Source of the DNA: an uncultured Actinomycetes bacterium
GTDB lineage: Bacteria; Actinomycetota; Actinomycetes; Nanopelagicales; Nanopelagicaceae
Length of the DNA: 64,000 nucleotides
Assembly: GCA_903873185.1 (NCBI GenBank)
Contig: CAIQNN010000010.1
Coordinates: 36,546-100,545, forward strand
Direction: 5' to 3'
The notes beneath the pieces were generated by a model. That model worked only from the letters and a program-made list of their open reading frames with translations. It was not told the DNA's origin and did not search any database. Numbering within the stretch: the stretch's first letter is position 1; the number at the start of each line of letters is the position of its first letter. A program made the translations under genes and the position numbers. Shown here in pieces: positions 27,725-37,536 of this stretch.

Positions 27725-29325
27725 TTTTCTTCCCTGCCTCTTCTTAGCAATTGGAGCGTTCGGGCAACTTCCTCAATCTTAAATAGGTGCGCCAAGAGGA
27801 TATAACCAAAGGCGCTTACCCCTAGAACGAACAATAAGTGAATGGTATTCCCGCCAGGCAGGTGAGTCAGTGCCAGACGCAATGGGATTGCAATAACTAG
27901 CGCCAACGCGATCAATTTCAGATATAGCCCGACAATCTCACGCAAGCCGATAGAGATTTGGTAGCGGCGTAGCAGGCGAATTGTGATCCAGGCACCGAAG
28001 AAGTAGCTGAAAGAGAGTGATGCAGCTAGCCCAACGGTTACCCACTTTGGCGGTAAGTAAATTGCGACCACAACAGAGGCTAGGACGCCAACAATATTCA
28101 TTAAAGCATTGCTGACAACTTGTAACTTCACATTTTCAAAGGCATTCAAACCGCGAAGTGCAATTAAGTTAATACTTAGCGGCAATAAACCAAAGGCAAA
28201 ACCGGCCAAGGTGTAACCCAGATATTGGGAATCGCTCTTTGAAATACCAAAAAATAGGGTGCTAGTGATAAGTGGACCAAATAATAGGAAGGCAACAGCA
28301 CTGGGGACTGTGATGATTCCAACCAAACGGATGGTTTTAACTAAACGATCATGAATTTCGCTAATTTTGTTTTCAATCACTAAAGAAGATAATTGCGGCA
28401 AAAGTGCAGTAACGATTGAAATCGTAAAAATCGAGTGCGGAAGCATCAAAATTAAGAAGGCATTGCTATAAGGGGTGAATCCAACCCCAGTCACTACGCC
28501 GGCTTTGAGCGCTCGCACCGCCGCACCAGTAGATAAATTCACCGTCACTAGGTAACTCACTTGTGAAATCGCGGCGAATAAAAGTGTCCAGGTTGCCAAA
28601 TGCCAAGATTTGCGAAGTTCAGGATCGCGCCAGTCAAAGCGAAAGCGCAATTTAATTTTAGTCTTGCGAATTACCGGGATCAAAGCCAGAGTTTGAATTA
28701 CATATCCAGCTGTTGTACCTAACCCCAACCAGGTTGTTTGCGTAAAAGAGATTGATGTGACGGTTAGGTGATGAGCTGAGTGAAGAAACCAGCCAAATAT
28801 TGAAATAGTCAAAACATTGTTTAACACCGGCGCCCACATCATTGGTCCAAAATGGCCCTTGGCGTTAGCTATCTGCCCAAGCAAAGCAAAGATTCCCATG
28901 AAAAAAATTTGGGGAAGGCAGTAGCGCATAAATAACACAGTTAGGTGAAATTCTGGTCGTCCCACGTAGCCGGTCGCGAAAATTCGCACCAATAGCGGTG
29001 CGATCACAATTGAAAGAATTACTAGAGCGCCAAGCAGAAGCGTTGTTGCTGTTAGCAACTTAGATATGAAGGCTGAACCACCATCCTTCCCTCTGGTTGC
29101 TCTCACAAGTTGCGGCACAAAGACCGCAGTAAGTGCGCCTCCCAATAGCAAGTTATACAAAATATTGGGCATGGTGTTTGCCACGTTGTAGGTGTCACCT
29201 AGAAGCGTGGTTCCAAGAACGGCTACGAGGAGCAAATTTCTGACTAACCCAGTTATTCGGGAAAAAATTGTTCCGATTGCCATAACGGCACTGGATCTCA
29301 AAATTGAGGGCTCGAGTGAACTCAT
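27721..29325 (-). CDS. murJ: Lipid II flippase MurJ
   Basis: Polytopic MOP-superfamily flippase exporting lipid II, 534 residues with about 14 membrane segments. The N-terminus SAVMAIGTIFSRITGLVRN and later GQIANAKGHFGPMMWAPVLNN are MurJ hallmarks. The ATG at 29325 gives an ATGA overlap with the DUF6049 gene. The extra pseudokinase and binding domains of mycobacterial MurJ are missing; the protein ends about 15 residues after the last membrane helix. Confidence 0.95.
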   Translation of the reverse strand: MSSLEPSILRSSAVMAIGTIFSRITGLVRNLLLVAVLGTTLLGDTYNVANTMPNILYNLLLGGALTAVFVPQLVRATRGKDGGSAFISKLLTATTLLLGALVILSIVIAPLLVRIFATGYVGRPEFHLTVLFMRYCLPQIFFMGIFALLGQIANAKGHFGPMMWAPVLNNVLTISIFGWFLHSAHHLTVTSISFTQTTWLGLGTTAGYVIQTLALIPVIRKTKIKLRFRFDWRDPELRKSWHLATWTLLFAAISQVSYLVTVNLSTGAAVRALKAGVVTGVGFTPYSNAFLILMLPHSIFTISIVTALLPQLSSLVIENKISEIHDRLVKTIRLVGIITVPSAVAFLLFGPLITSTLFFGISKSDSQYLGYTLAGFAFGLLPLSINLIALRGLNAFENVKLQVVSNALMNIVGVLASVVVAIYLPPKWVTVGLAASLSFSYFFGAWITIRLLRRYQISIGLREIVGLYLKLIALALVIAIPLRLALTHLPGGNTIHLLFVLGVSAFGYILLAHLFKIEEVARTLQLLRRGREEK

Positions 29326-30434
29326 TTGTTTCTTCTTCGAATTCGTCGAATGCTTTGGACTAGTGCAGCCACAAATAGCGTGATTGCCGCTCCCGTTGTA
29401 ATCCAAGTGGCAACTGGGCTAATAACAGAAAGCGTCAACGGGAAGAGGACGGAATCGCCCAATAAATCGCCCTTCGGCGTTAATACATCAACTGCTAGTG
29501 CGCTTGTGCCCGAAGTCAAAACTTCAATTGGAACTAAAAATTGAGTTTTAGATTTTGGGGCCAAAGTAAGCATTGGCAACTTCTTTACAACAACCTTGCC
29601 ATTCAGCGCTGAAACTCGAAGTGCCACTTTCGCTGAATTAGAGAAATCATTTATAACCGTAATTGGCAGCTGTTGTTTTGCGGCGGTAACAGTAAAACGC
29701 CCCGGAACTACTCGTATTTGATGAACTAAGCCGTATGTTGTTGCGGTCAAATTTCTTGATAGGAATTCTCTGCGGGATTTATCCATCGTTGGTGAGAAAA
29801 TAAGTGCGCTCTGGAGCTTCAAATCATCGAGCTCGCTGGAGGAGAGAAAAGGGGCGACGATTTGAATATCCTTCAAGGAACTTTCATAACTTTGAACTAT
29901 TGCGCTACTCAGTGAGAAATAGCGATTTGAAGAGAAGTTAGCTGCCTGGGTCACTCCGCGTTTTAGCAGCGACTGCAATCGAATCTCACCGGCACTTAAG
30001 AAATAATTAGCATCATGAGGTGCCAACCTATGAATCCAATAACCTGAAGGGTTTCCATAAGGCAGAGCGGATATCGGATCACCATCAGAAACCAACAAAA
30101 GCCGGGCGAGCCAAAGCGTTGCAATTTCCTGGCCGCTGCCATGATCGGCGTTAATCAATGAGTAACCACTAGCCATCGAAGTAACTTCTTCAATTAATTC
30201 GGCATCAATCTGCCAACTTCGTTTTGTTGGCATGGCTCCAAAAACCAAGTTACCTAATCGGCCAGTTGGCATTAGTGAGGCTGCCAAATCGTCATCCACA
30301 AATTTTCCGTCGAGTTGTCGATGTGTGGGTTCCGACAGAACAATTGTTGAAATCGCCGCGGATGCGATTGGCATTGCAGGAAGAATAAAAAGGGAGATAG
30401 TTAATAACGCGAGGAGCGCGCTCGAACGCTTCAT
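29322..30434 (-). CDS. DUF6049-like secreted, membrane-anchored protein (short form)
   Basis: 370 residues with an N-terminal signal peptide (cleavage near ASAA, about 24-27), a long extracytoplasmic part and one C-terminal membrane helix (about 343-362) followed by a basic tail RRIRRRNK. Position between murJ and the Nudix gene is that of the DUF6049 family (Rv3909 in M. tuberculosis), whose members are about twice as long. Function unknown; conservation next to murJ suggests an envelope role. Start and stop overlap both neighbours by four bases. Confidence 0.7.
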   Translation of the reverse strand: MKRSSALLALLTISLFILPAMPIASAAISTIVLSEPTHRQLDGKFVDDDLAASLMPTGRLGNLVFGAMPTKRSWQIDAELIEEVTSMASGYSLINADHGSGQEIATLWLARLLLVSDGDPISALPYGNPSGYWIHRLAPHDANYFLSAGEIRLQSLLKRGVTQAANFSSNRYFSLSSAIVQSYESSLKDIQIVAPFLSSSELDDLKLQSALIFSPTMDKSRREFLSRNLTATTYGLVHQIRVVPGRFTVTAAKQQLPITVINDFSNSAKVALRVSALNGKVVVKKLPMLTLAPKSKTQFLVPIEVLTSGTSALAVDVLTPKGDLLGDSVLFPLTLSVISPVATWITTGAAITLFVAALVQSIRRIRRRNK

Positions 30435-31024
30435 AATTGTAATTCCCCGGATTTGGCAATTAACTTCTTCTCATCGGGGTAGGCCAACATTTCAACTATT
30501 TCGGTTAATGGAAACCAAGCAACATCGTCGACTTCAGTAACTTGTGGGGCAAGGTGGCCACCGACCTCTCGAAAAAGATAATGATGAACGGTTTTATGAA
30601 TGCGTTTACCGCCAGCCATAAACCAAAAATCGATTACTCCTAAAGCGCGGGAGATTTCACTCTCAATGCCGGTCTCTTCCGCTACTTCTCGAATTGCCGC
30701 TTGCTCTGGGGTTTCGCCAGCTTCAATATGGCCTTTTGGTAGTGACCACAGCAGCCGTTCGCGAGTTTGATCCTTGAGATCTCGCCGCCCGATAAGTAAG
30801 CCTTTTGTTCCAGTGGTGTCGATTACTAAACCGCCAGCGCTAACCTCATCGACTCTTTTAGCGTAAACCCGCTTCGGGGTTGCTTTTTTTGGGGCAGAGT
30901 TAGCCACTGGTGCGCTACTTGTTGTCGCAGCAGTTGAATTCTGAGGAGGAGGTGGGCCCGCAGGACGTCGTCGCCGACGTTTTTTCCGTTTAGCTTCGCC
31001 ACCCGCACTCGGTGCCGGGGTCAT
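30431..31024 (-). CDS. mutT4: Nudix hydrolase, MutT4-like
   Basis: 197 residues. A Lys/Arg- and Pro-rich disordered N-terminus (about 60 residues, KRKKRRRRRPAGPPPP) precedes a Nudix domain with the full box GHIEAGETPEQAAIREVAEETGI (Gx5Ex7REUxEExGU pattern). The family hydrolyses nucleoside diphosphates linked to other moieties; the substrate is not set by sequence. It is divergent from pcnA and upstream of the DUF6049-murJ-trx-cwlM genes, as in mycobacteria. Confidence 0.87.
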   Translation of the reverse strand: MTPAPSAGGEAKRKKRRRRRPAGPPPPQNSTAATTSSAPVANSAPKKATPKRVYAKRVDEVSAGGLVIDTTGTKGLLIGRRDLKDQTRERLLWSLPKGHIEAGETPEQAAIREVAEETGIESEISRALGVIDFWFMAGGKRIHKTVHHYLFREVGGHLAPQVTEVDDVAWFPLTEIVEMLAYPDEKKLIAKSGELQL

Positions 31025-31070
31025 GGATGAAGGGTACTGCTCTAGCCTTGCTCACTGTGAGAGGAAAACC

Positions 31071-32513
31071 GTGAAAACTCCGAAAGATATCGCCGCCGAC
31101 TTGGCGGTCGCTTCGCTGACCTCCCACACCCCAATCGCCCTCTCGCTGGCCAAACTTTTTAAGGCAGCAGGCTTCACTTTGGCTTTAGTTGGCGGCCCAG
31201 TTCGCGATGCCATCTTGGGGCGGTTAGGAAATGATCTAGATTTCACCACTAACGCGCGGCCCAACGAGAGTAAAAAAATTCTGCTCTCTTGGAGTCAGGC
31301 AGTCTGGGAAGTAGGGGCCGAATTTGGCACGATCGCTGCCAAACATGGCGAGACCACTGTTGAAGTTACAACTTATCGAAGTGAAGTTTACGAGTCCGAT
31401 AGTCGTAAACCAGAAGTAAATTTCGGCGAGACCATTGAAGGCGATTTGTTCCGACGCGATTTCACGGTCAATGCAATGGCGCTAGAACTTACTACCGATA
31501 CGCCAACCTTTATTGATTTATTCGATGGCGTTACAGATCTAGCCAAAAAAATAATTCGCACTCCAGGCAAACCCGAAGACTCTTTCTCAGATGACCCACT
31601 TCGAATGATGCGGGCAGCCAGATTCATGAGTCAATTGGAATTTACCGTCGACCCAAGTGTTGTCGCCGCTATTAAATCCATGTCGGATCGAATTAGCATC
31701 ATCTCGGCTGAAAGAGTTCGGGACGAATTAATAAAGACACTTATGTCGGCTAACCCACGTCTCGGTCTAACTCTTCTGGTTGAAACCGGGCTTGCAGAGA
31801 AAATTCTTCCTGAAATTCCAAAGTTGCGCTTAGAGATCGATGAACACCATCATCACAAGGATGTTTACGAACATACTCTTACCGTTCTCGAGCAAGCGAT
31901 GGCTCTTGAGGATCGGCTTGGTGGACCAAACCTTGTTATTAGATTAGCTGCCTTGTTGCATGACATCGGCAAGCCCAAAACTCGAGAACTTATTCCAGGT
32001 GGTGGAGTTTCATTTCATCATCACGAAGTGGTCGGTTCTAGAATGACAAAGGAGCGCCTTCGAGCTTTGCGCTTTGATAATCACACCATTAGTGATGTCT
32101 CACAATTAGTATTTCTGCACTTGAGGTTCCATGGTTACGGCAGTGGTGAATGGACCGATTCCGCAGTTCGCAGATATATCCGCGATGCGGAACATTTACT
32201 TGACCACCTTCATGTACTAACGCGTGCCGATTGCACCACACGAAATCAGCGCAAAGCCGAGCTTTTGGCGAAGACTTACGATTCCCTTGAAGAGCGAATT
32301 GAAGTTTTAAAAACTCAGGAGGAGTTAGAAAAGATTCGGCCAGATTTAGATGGAATAGAAATTATGGCAATTTTGCAACTCAAGCCTTCACCTATAGTAG
32401 GCAAGGCATACCAATATCTCCTTGATTTACGTATGGAAGAGGGACCGCTAGGAGCGGAGCGAGCAACTGCCGAATTACTTAAGTGGTGGGAATTGAATCA
32501 GCCGAAAATTTAG
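31071..32513 (+). CDS. pcnA: CCA tRNA nucleotidyltransferase / poly(A) polymerase family
   Basis: Adds or repairs tRNA 3' CCA ends, which fits the tRNAs here that lack encoded CCA. About 480 residues. The nucleotidyltransferase core has LVGGPVRDAILGR and the metal motif NDLDFTT; RRDFTVNAMAL follows, then an HD domain with LLHDIGKPKT. I chose GTG 31071 because GAGAGGA lies 6 bases upstream; an ATG at 31023 would overlap the divergent Nudix gene. The 3' end overlaps the convergent MFS gene by 35 bases. Confidence 0.93.
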   Translation: MKTPKDIAADLAVASLTSHTPIALSLAKLFKAAGFTLALVGGPVRDAILGRLGNDLDFTTNARPNESKKILLSWSQAVWEVGAEFGTIAAKHGETTVEVTTYRSEVYESDSRKPEVNFGETIEGDLFRRDFTVNAMALELTTDTPTFIDLFDGVTDLAKKIIRTPGKPEDSFSDDPLRMMRAARFMSQLEFTVDPSVVAAIKSMSDRISIISAERVRDELIKTLMSANPRLGLTLLVETGLAEKILPEIPKLRLEIDEHHHHKDVYEHTLTVLEQAMALEDRLGGPNLVIRLAALLHDIGKPKTRELIPGGGVSFHHHEVVGSRMTKERLRALRFDNHTISDVSQLVFLHLRFHGYGSGEWTDSAVRRYIRDAEHLLDHLHVLTRADCTTRNQRKAELLAKTYDSLEERIEVLKTQEELEKIRPDLDGIEIMAILQLKPSPIVGKAYQYLLDLRMEEGPLGAERATAELLKWWELNQPKI

Positions 32514-33753
32514 TTTTAGGCAGAAGCGCGATTAAAGCTAATAAGTAAGTTCCGGCAATCAGAAGCGGGAGAAAGAAAGATTGCCCACTCTTTGGCAAAA
32601 TTAGGGCTGCTACTACTGCCCCTAAGACAATCGCACCATTTACTGCGACATCATAAAAAGCGAATACTCGACCACGGAACTCATCGGCAATTTTGGATTG
32701 AACCAAAGCGTCATTTGTCACTTTTACCGCCTGGCCACAAAGCCCAACAAAAAAAGCAGTTGTTATAAGGAGATTCTCTTTTGGAAAAAGTGCAAAGAGA
32801 ATAAGGAAAGGTGTGCAGGCGACCATCATCAACTTAATCCAACGGTGGCGACCCATTCGTCTCACGCCATAAGGACTAATTACCGAACCGATTCCTATGC
32901 CAACTCCAGCGATAGCCAACGCAAAAGCAAAACCACGAAGGCCCGCATCAGGATTATTTGAAGCGTTGAAGTAATTACGCTCGAGCAACAAACCCATCAA
33001 CGTTAACGAAGTTAGCCCACCGCGCTGAAGCGCCGTTGCAATAATTCCGCGCAACGCATCCGAGTGGACTCGGAGCAAATGAAAACCAGCCAACATCTCT
33101 TTGAAACCCTCAGAAGCAATCTCGTGATCAAGCGGTCCAATCTCTTTCCGACCTAACCGCGCAGTTAAAGCCGCACTTATTAAATAGCCAATAACGGCAA
33201 CACCAACCAATAGCGAATCAGAGAGATCACTCTTGTAACTATGATCGAGAAGGCTCTTGATTCCAATACCAATACCGCCACCAATTACAACGCCGATAGT
33301 TCCACCAGTCACGGCCAGCGCGTTAGCAACAATGAGTTCACTTCGACTAACTAATAACGGTAGTCCAGCAGATAACCCCGCTAAAATTAATCGGTTTACG
33401 CCAAATGCAATTAATACAAATAAAGTGAGAAGCAAACCAGTAGAACTGCTCTTAACTAAGATTGCAATTACAACCAAGTCAAAAGCTCGCACCAAGTTAG
33501 CGATCTGTACAATTCGTTGTCTGGAAAAACGATCTAGAAAGACCCCGGCGTAAGGACCCACTAACGAATACGGCAGAAGTACAACGGCAAAAGCTAGAGC
33601 GGCAGCGACGGCATTTGATTGACGCTCCGGGGAGAATAAAACAAAGGAAGCCAACGCCGATTGAAAGATGCCATCAGTCAACTGGCCCAACCAGCGAATT
33701 TGAAGCAGACGCGGTAACCGACTGGCCCTGCTCAACATTTGCGGCAACTTCAC
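32479..33753 (-). CDS. MFS transporter
   Basis: 424-residue permease with about 12 hydrophobic segments. The N-terminal half has QIRWLGQLTDGIFQSALASF and the intracellular loop GVFLDRFSRQRIV between helices 2 and 3, and the second half contains FVGLCGQAVKVTNDALVQ and DEFRGRVFAFYD. The pattern resembles the MFS_3/enterobactin-exporter-like efflux group; substrate unknown. Its position opposite pcnA with a 35-base coding overlap is a sign of compaction. Confidence 0.8.
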   Translation of the reverse strand: MKLPQMLSRASRLPRLLQIRWLGQLTDGIFQSALASFVLFSPERQSNAVAAALAFAVVLLPYSLVGPYAGVFLDRFSRQRIVQIANLVRAFDLVVIAILVKSSSTGLLLTLFVLIAFGVNRLILAGLSAGLPLLVSRSELIVANALAVTGGTIGVVIGGGIGIGIKSLLDHSYKSDLSDSLLVGVAVIGYLISAALTARLGRKEIGPLDHEIASEGFKEMLAGFHLLRVHSDALRGIIATALQRGGLTSLTLMGLLLERNYFNASNNPDAGLRGFAFALAIAGVGIGIGSVISPYGVRRMGRHRWIKLMMVACTPFLILFALFPKENLLITTAFFVGLCGQAVKVTNDALVQSKIADEFRGRVFAFYDVAVNGAIVLGAVVAALILPKSGQSFFLPLLIAGTYLLALIALLPKTKFSADSIPTT

Positions 33754-33806
33754 GGTCGTAGCCTAGTTATTATAAAAACTGCCCCACCCATGAAAAGGGT
33801 TTATTC

Positions 33807-34238
33807 TTGGCGACTATGTGGTCTCAGCGCGATTCAATTGATTATTCGTTGGATCGGCGTGCCACGCTAATTGCCCTTTTCCAAGGAAAGGCTTCGGCGA
33901 TGGAGGCTTGCGATGCCGATCCATACCTGCGACGAGCGGCCAAGTACCACGGCGAAGCTACCAAGCGCCCCTGCCCGGTCTGTAAGAAGAGCAAAATGGT
34001 CGAACTTCGATATGCCTTTGGAGATCAACTCGGCCAATACTCAGGTCGGATTAAGTCTTTGGTCGAACTGGAAGAGATGCAGAGTGAATTCGGAGAATTT
34101 CGAGTTTATACCGTTGAGGTTTGCGGGGAATGCGGCTGGAACCATTTGATTTACTCCTATCTATTAGGCGATGGTCAAACTCGAAAGGCCCCACGCAAGG
34201 TTCGGACCCTTGAAGATGATGATTGGGCGAAGCGGTAG
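33807..34238 (+). CDS. DUF5318 family zinc-ribbon-like protein
   Basis: 143 residues of the actinobacterial DUF5318 family. CPVCKKSK and CGECGWNH supply four Cys that probably bind a metal; the N-terminus YSLDRRATLIALFQG is family-typical. Function unknown. The family lies directly upstream of ponA in many actinobacteria, as here. Start taken at TTG 33807, preceded by AAAAGGG; ATG 33816 is a possible shorter start. Confidence 0.8.
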   Translation: MATMWSQRDSIDYSLDRRATLIALFQGKASAMEACDADPYLRRAAKYHGEATKRPCPVCKKSKMVELRYAFGDQLGQYSGRIKSLVELEEMQSEFGEFRVYTVEVCGECGWNHLIYSYLLGDGQTRKAPRKVRTLEDDDWAKR

Positions 34239-34247
34239 CCTTTCGGC

Positions 34248-36218
34248 GTGGCAACCTTCAGGCGCAGACTCTTCCGGACCGCGGTCTTTGTGGCTGGTAT
34301 CGGATTTATCGCCCTGGCTTTGGGATTTGCCTACGCTTATTTCACGGTAAAGATTCCCGACCCCAACGCCTTTGTAAATAGTCAATCCACCATCATCCAA
34401 TACGCCGATGGCTCTGAGCTAGGTCGAATCGGGTCCGAGAATCGGATCATCGTTAAATTGGCCAACATTCCACTAAATGTTCGGCATGCAGTTATGGCCG
34501 CTGAAGATCGCAATTTTTACACCGAGAGCGCTGTCAGTCCTACTGGAATTGCGCGCGCACTTTATAACGATCTAAGAGGCTCATCACTACAAAGTGGTTC
34601 CACCATCACTCAGCAATATGCCAAGACCGCCTTCTTGACCCCTACCGTGAGCATCTCGCGAAAGATAAAAGAGATCGTCATTGCTATGAAGCTCGAGGGT
34701 CAGATGTCCAAAGATCAAATTCTAGAAAACTATTTGAACACTATTTACTTCGGTCGCGGCTCTTACGGTATTGAGACTGCTTCGGAAGTTTACTTCGGTC
34801 GCAGCGTTGATCAGTTGAATGTCTCTCAAGCCGCTGTTCTTGCCAGCATTTTGAATGGTCCAGGTTATTACGATCCATCGTACGGGCCAGCTAATCTCAA
34901 ACGATTACAAAACCGTTGGCAGTATGTAATTAATGGCATGGTTAAAGCGCATTGGCTAACAACAAAGTCGGCTGCGGCGGCTAAATTTCCAACGATCAAA
35001 CCAAGAGTTACTTCAGGAGCGCTCGCAGGTTCAAAGGGTTATGTAATTTCTTGGGTGGAACATGAATTAAATAGTTTGGGATTTACCGAACAACAGCTAC
35101 AAATCGGTGGCTATGTCATTAAAACTACCCTCGAGAAAAAAGCCCAACAAGCTGCAGTAGATGCCGTTGATCGACGCACTCCAGCTAAGGTGCCTGCGAA
35201 TCTACATATTGGATTAGTTTCAATCAGACCCGGCACCGGAGAGATTGTTGCGCTCTATGGCGGTAAAGATTATTTGGTTTACCAATATAACAACGCTACC
35301 CAAGCAACAACCCAGGCTGGATCTACCTTTAAACCCTTTGCTCTGGTTGCCGCATTAGAAGCTGGCATTCCATTGACTTCGACATGGGATGGCAGCTCGC
35401 CGCAAGTATTCGATGATGCTGGAAAACCTTACCCAGTTTTCAATTATGGTAACGAGCAATACGGAAGTCTCAATTTGCTTGAAGCTACGGCCGAATCGGT
35501 AAATACCATTTTCGTTCCTCTGGGAATTAAAGCTGGTCCAGACAAGGTAGTAGATGTTGCTCGTCGAGCTGGCATTCCTACAACCGTTGGCATGATTGGA
35601 ACACCTTCAGTTGTTTTAGGTGTGGCCAGCCCTCACGTTGTCGATGTCGCTTCTGCATTTGCTACCTTTGCGGCACAAGGCATCTATGCCAAACCATTTA
35701 TTATCAAGGAAGTTTTAGGCTCTAACTCCGGAATCCTTTATGAATCTCGCGTCCAAGCCCAGCAAGTTTTTGCAACCGATGTAATGGCAGATTTAACAAC
35801 TGCACTTCAAGAAGTAACTACCGTCGGAACCGCGGCTGGTGCGCTGGCTGATTTCGGGCGGCCAAGCGCAGGAAAGACTGGAACTACAACTGATAACGCT
35901 TCCGCATGGTTTAGCGGTTACACGCCACAACTTGCTACTTCGGTAGCGATGTTCCGAGACAACGCTTCGCAATCCTTAAACGGTATCGGCGGCCTCAATG
36001 CCGTTACTGGCGGTTCCTTTCCAGCAAAGATATGGGACCTTTATATGAAGAATGTCTTGAAAGGCCTTCCAATTGTAGATTTCCCCGCGGCAGCGAATAT
36101 CGGCGGCTCTGATCCAGTTCCATTTGAAACTGCAGTCCCAACTTTAGATCCTGCCCTCGCTGTTACTCCGACGCCAAAACCTGCGGCAAAAAAAGCTGTT
36201 GTGAAAAAGAAAAAGTAA
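34248..36218 (+). CDS. ponA: Bifunctional penicillin-binding protein (class A)
   Basis: Peptidoglycan polymerase and cross-linking enzyme, 656 residues. One N-terminal helix (about 9-32) anchors it. The glycosyltransferase has catalytic Glu in AAEDRNFY and the motif GSTITQQYAK. The transpeptidase has STFK (active Ser), SVN and KTGTT. The C-terminus is a Pro/Ala/Lys-rich tail ending KKAVVKKKK. GTG start at 34248. It precedes a GT87 gene by three bases, as in mycobacteria. Confidence 0.95.
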   Translation: MATFRRRLFRTAVFVAGIGFIALALGFAYAYFTVKIPDPNAFVNSQSTIIQYADGSELGRIGSENRIIVKLANIPLNVRHAVMAAEDRNFYTESAVSPTGIARALYNDLRGSSLQSGSTITQQYAKTAFLTPTVSISRKIKEIVIAMKLEGQMSKDQILENYLNTIYFGRGSYGIETASEVYFGRSVDQLNVSQAAVLASILNGPGYYDPSYGPANLKRLQNRWQYVINGMVKAHWLTTKSAAAAKFPTIKPRVTSGALAGSKGYVISWVEHELNSLGFTEQQLQIGGYVIKTTLEKKAQQAAVDAVDRRTPAKVPANLHIGLVSIRPGTGEIVALYGGKDYLVYQYNNATQATTQAGSTFKPFALVAALEAGIPLTSTWDGSSPQVFDDAGKPYPVFNYGNEQYGSLNLLEATAESVNTIFVPLGIKAGPDKVVDVARRAGIPTTVGMIGTPSVVLGVASPHVVDVASAFATFAAQGIYAKPFIIKEVLGSNSGILYESRVQAQQVFATDVMADLTTALQEVTTVGTAAGALADFGRPSAGKTGTTTDNASAWFSGYTPQLATSVAMFRDNASQSLNGIGGLNAVTGGSFPAKIWDLYMKNVLKGLPIVDFPAAANIGGSDPVPFETAVPTLDPALAVTPTPKPAAKKAVVKKKK

Positions 36219-36221
36219 GCA

Positions 36222-37427
36222 ATGGTCAAATACGCCACCAAATCGATTCTGGTTCTTGCGCTAATTTCGGCGCTCTTTTCGTTTGCAAAATTTGATCACT
36301 GTCGCAACACCGGCTGGGGTGCGCCTGATGTTTACGTGCATGCTTGTTATTCAGATCTTTCCGCGTTGTACGGTGATCGCGGGTTAGATACCCACCGGTG
36401 GCCATACTCCAGCGATGTTAAAGCGGTGGAGTACCCACCAGGAACCGCAATGGTTATGTATGCAACCTCTTGGCTGGTTCCGCATTCACCTCATGGTTAT
36501 AAATATTTCTTTGACATCAACGCCCTGCTTATAGCTATTCTATTTATGGGGTCAGCGTTACTAATTTCGCGAATGAAACCGCAATTCTGGTATTTATTAC
36601 CCATCAGTCCAGCAGTTGTCGCATCACTTTACGTCAATTGGGATATGTGGGCGGTTATAACTGCTATTGCTGCTATTTATTTATTTGATAAACGTAAATA
36701 TGACATCAGCGCCTTATTGCTTGGAATTTCAGTAGCTACTAAATTTTTTCCAATTGTAATTCTCATTCCAATTGCACTAATTCTCTTTCGGAAGGGCCAG
36801 CTATTACGGCTCTTAAGGTATGGAGTTTTTACCTTCGCGGTTTGGAGCGCTTTAAATTTGCCGTTCATGGTGACCACCCCCACGGGTTGGTGGCGCTTTT
36901 TTAAACTCAATATCGATCGTGGTTCAGACTTTGGCTCGCTCTGGTATGGCCTGCAGTTATTTGGGATTCAACTCAAATCAATTAATAACATCTCGACCTT
37001 AACCTTTTTAATTGGGGCCGCGGCCTTCTCCTATTACTTTTTTAAGCTGCGCCGCACCCCTTCCTTGGCGGCAATCTCCTTTTTAATCGTTGCGGTCTTC
37101 ACCTCCGCCAGCAAGGTCTACTCACCGCAATATGTGCTCTGGTTGACACCATTGGCGATCTTGGCCATGAGCCATCTCAGGCTTCGACGCGATTTCTGGA
37201 TCTGGCAGGCTGGCGAGGCGATTTACCACATCGCCATTTGGGAGTACCTAGCCAGCTACACCGGATCGCACTTTGGACTACCGGCAAAGGCCTATGCCCT
37301 CTCGATCTTCTTGCGCCTGGCGACAACAGCCTGGTTTGCCGCCCGCTTGATCGCCACCTCATCCACACGGGAAATTGACCCCCAAGAGCTCGAATTTCTC
37401 TCCATAGCGACTGACGGCTACGCTTAA
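36222..37427 (+). CDS. GT87-family integral membrane glycosyltransferase-like protein
   Basis: 401 residues with about ten membrane helices and a DVYVHACYSDL loop after helix 1, the position of the catalytic Asp in GT-C polyprenyl-phosphate-mannose-dependent enzymes. The stretch YPPGTAMVMY and VATKFFPIV fit the GT87/DUF2029 family, which includes the PimE and AftC relatives. Acceptor is unknown. It occupies the slot between ponA and rpsF held by Rv0051 in M. tuberculosis, suggesting a cell-envelope role. Confidence 0.82.
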   Translation: MVKYATKSILVLALISALFSFAKFDHCRNTGWGAPDVYVHACYSDLSALYGDRGLDTHRWPYSSDVKAVEYPPGTAMVMYATSWLVPHSPHGYKYFFDINALLIAILFMGSALLISRMKPQFWYLLPISPAVVASLYVNWDMWAVITAIAAIYLFDKRKYDISALLLGISVATKFFPIVILIPIALILFRKGQLLRLLRYGVFTFAVWSALNLPFMVTTPTGWWRFFKLNIDRGSDFGSLWYGLQLFGIQLKSINNISTLTFLIGAAAFSYYFFKLRRTPSLAAISFLIVAVFTSASKVYSPQYVLWLTPLAILAMSHLRLRRDFWIWQAGEAIYHIAIWEYLASYTGSHFGLPAKAYALSIFLRLATTAWFAARLIATSSTREIDPQELEFLSIATDGYA

Positions 37428-37444
37428 CCTTCCTCTCCCAGGGC

Positions 37445-37505
37445 AACCACTCCGTGGTTTCCGCCAAGAGAGCGCATAACCCTCCTGCCGCGGAAATACC
37501 GTGGC
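37445..37505 (+). promoter_or_regulatory. Hairpins in the rpsF leader
   Basis: AACCAC/GTGGTT (37445-37450 with 37454-37459, 3-base loop) and GCCGCGG/CCGTGGC (37487-37493 with 37499-37505, loop AAATA, one G-U pair). They lie between the GT87 gene and rpsF. The second, rich in CCG and 31 bases before the start, may correspond to the S6:S18-binding leader found before rpsF in many bacteria; the first may end the upstream transcript. Confidence 0.35.
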
Positions 37506-37536
37506 CGCTTTAGTCCAGAGGAGGTGGGGTTAACGC

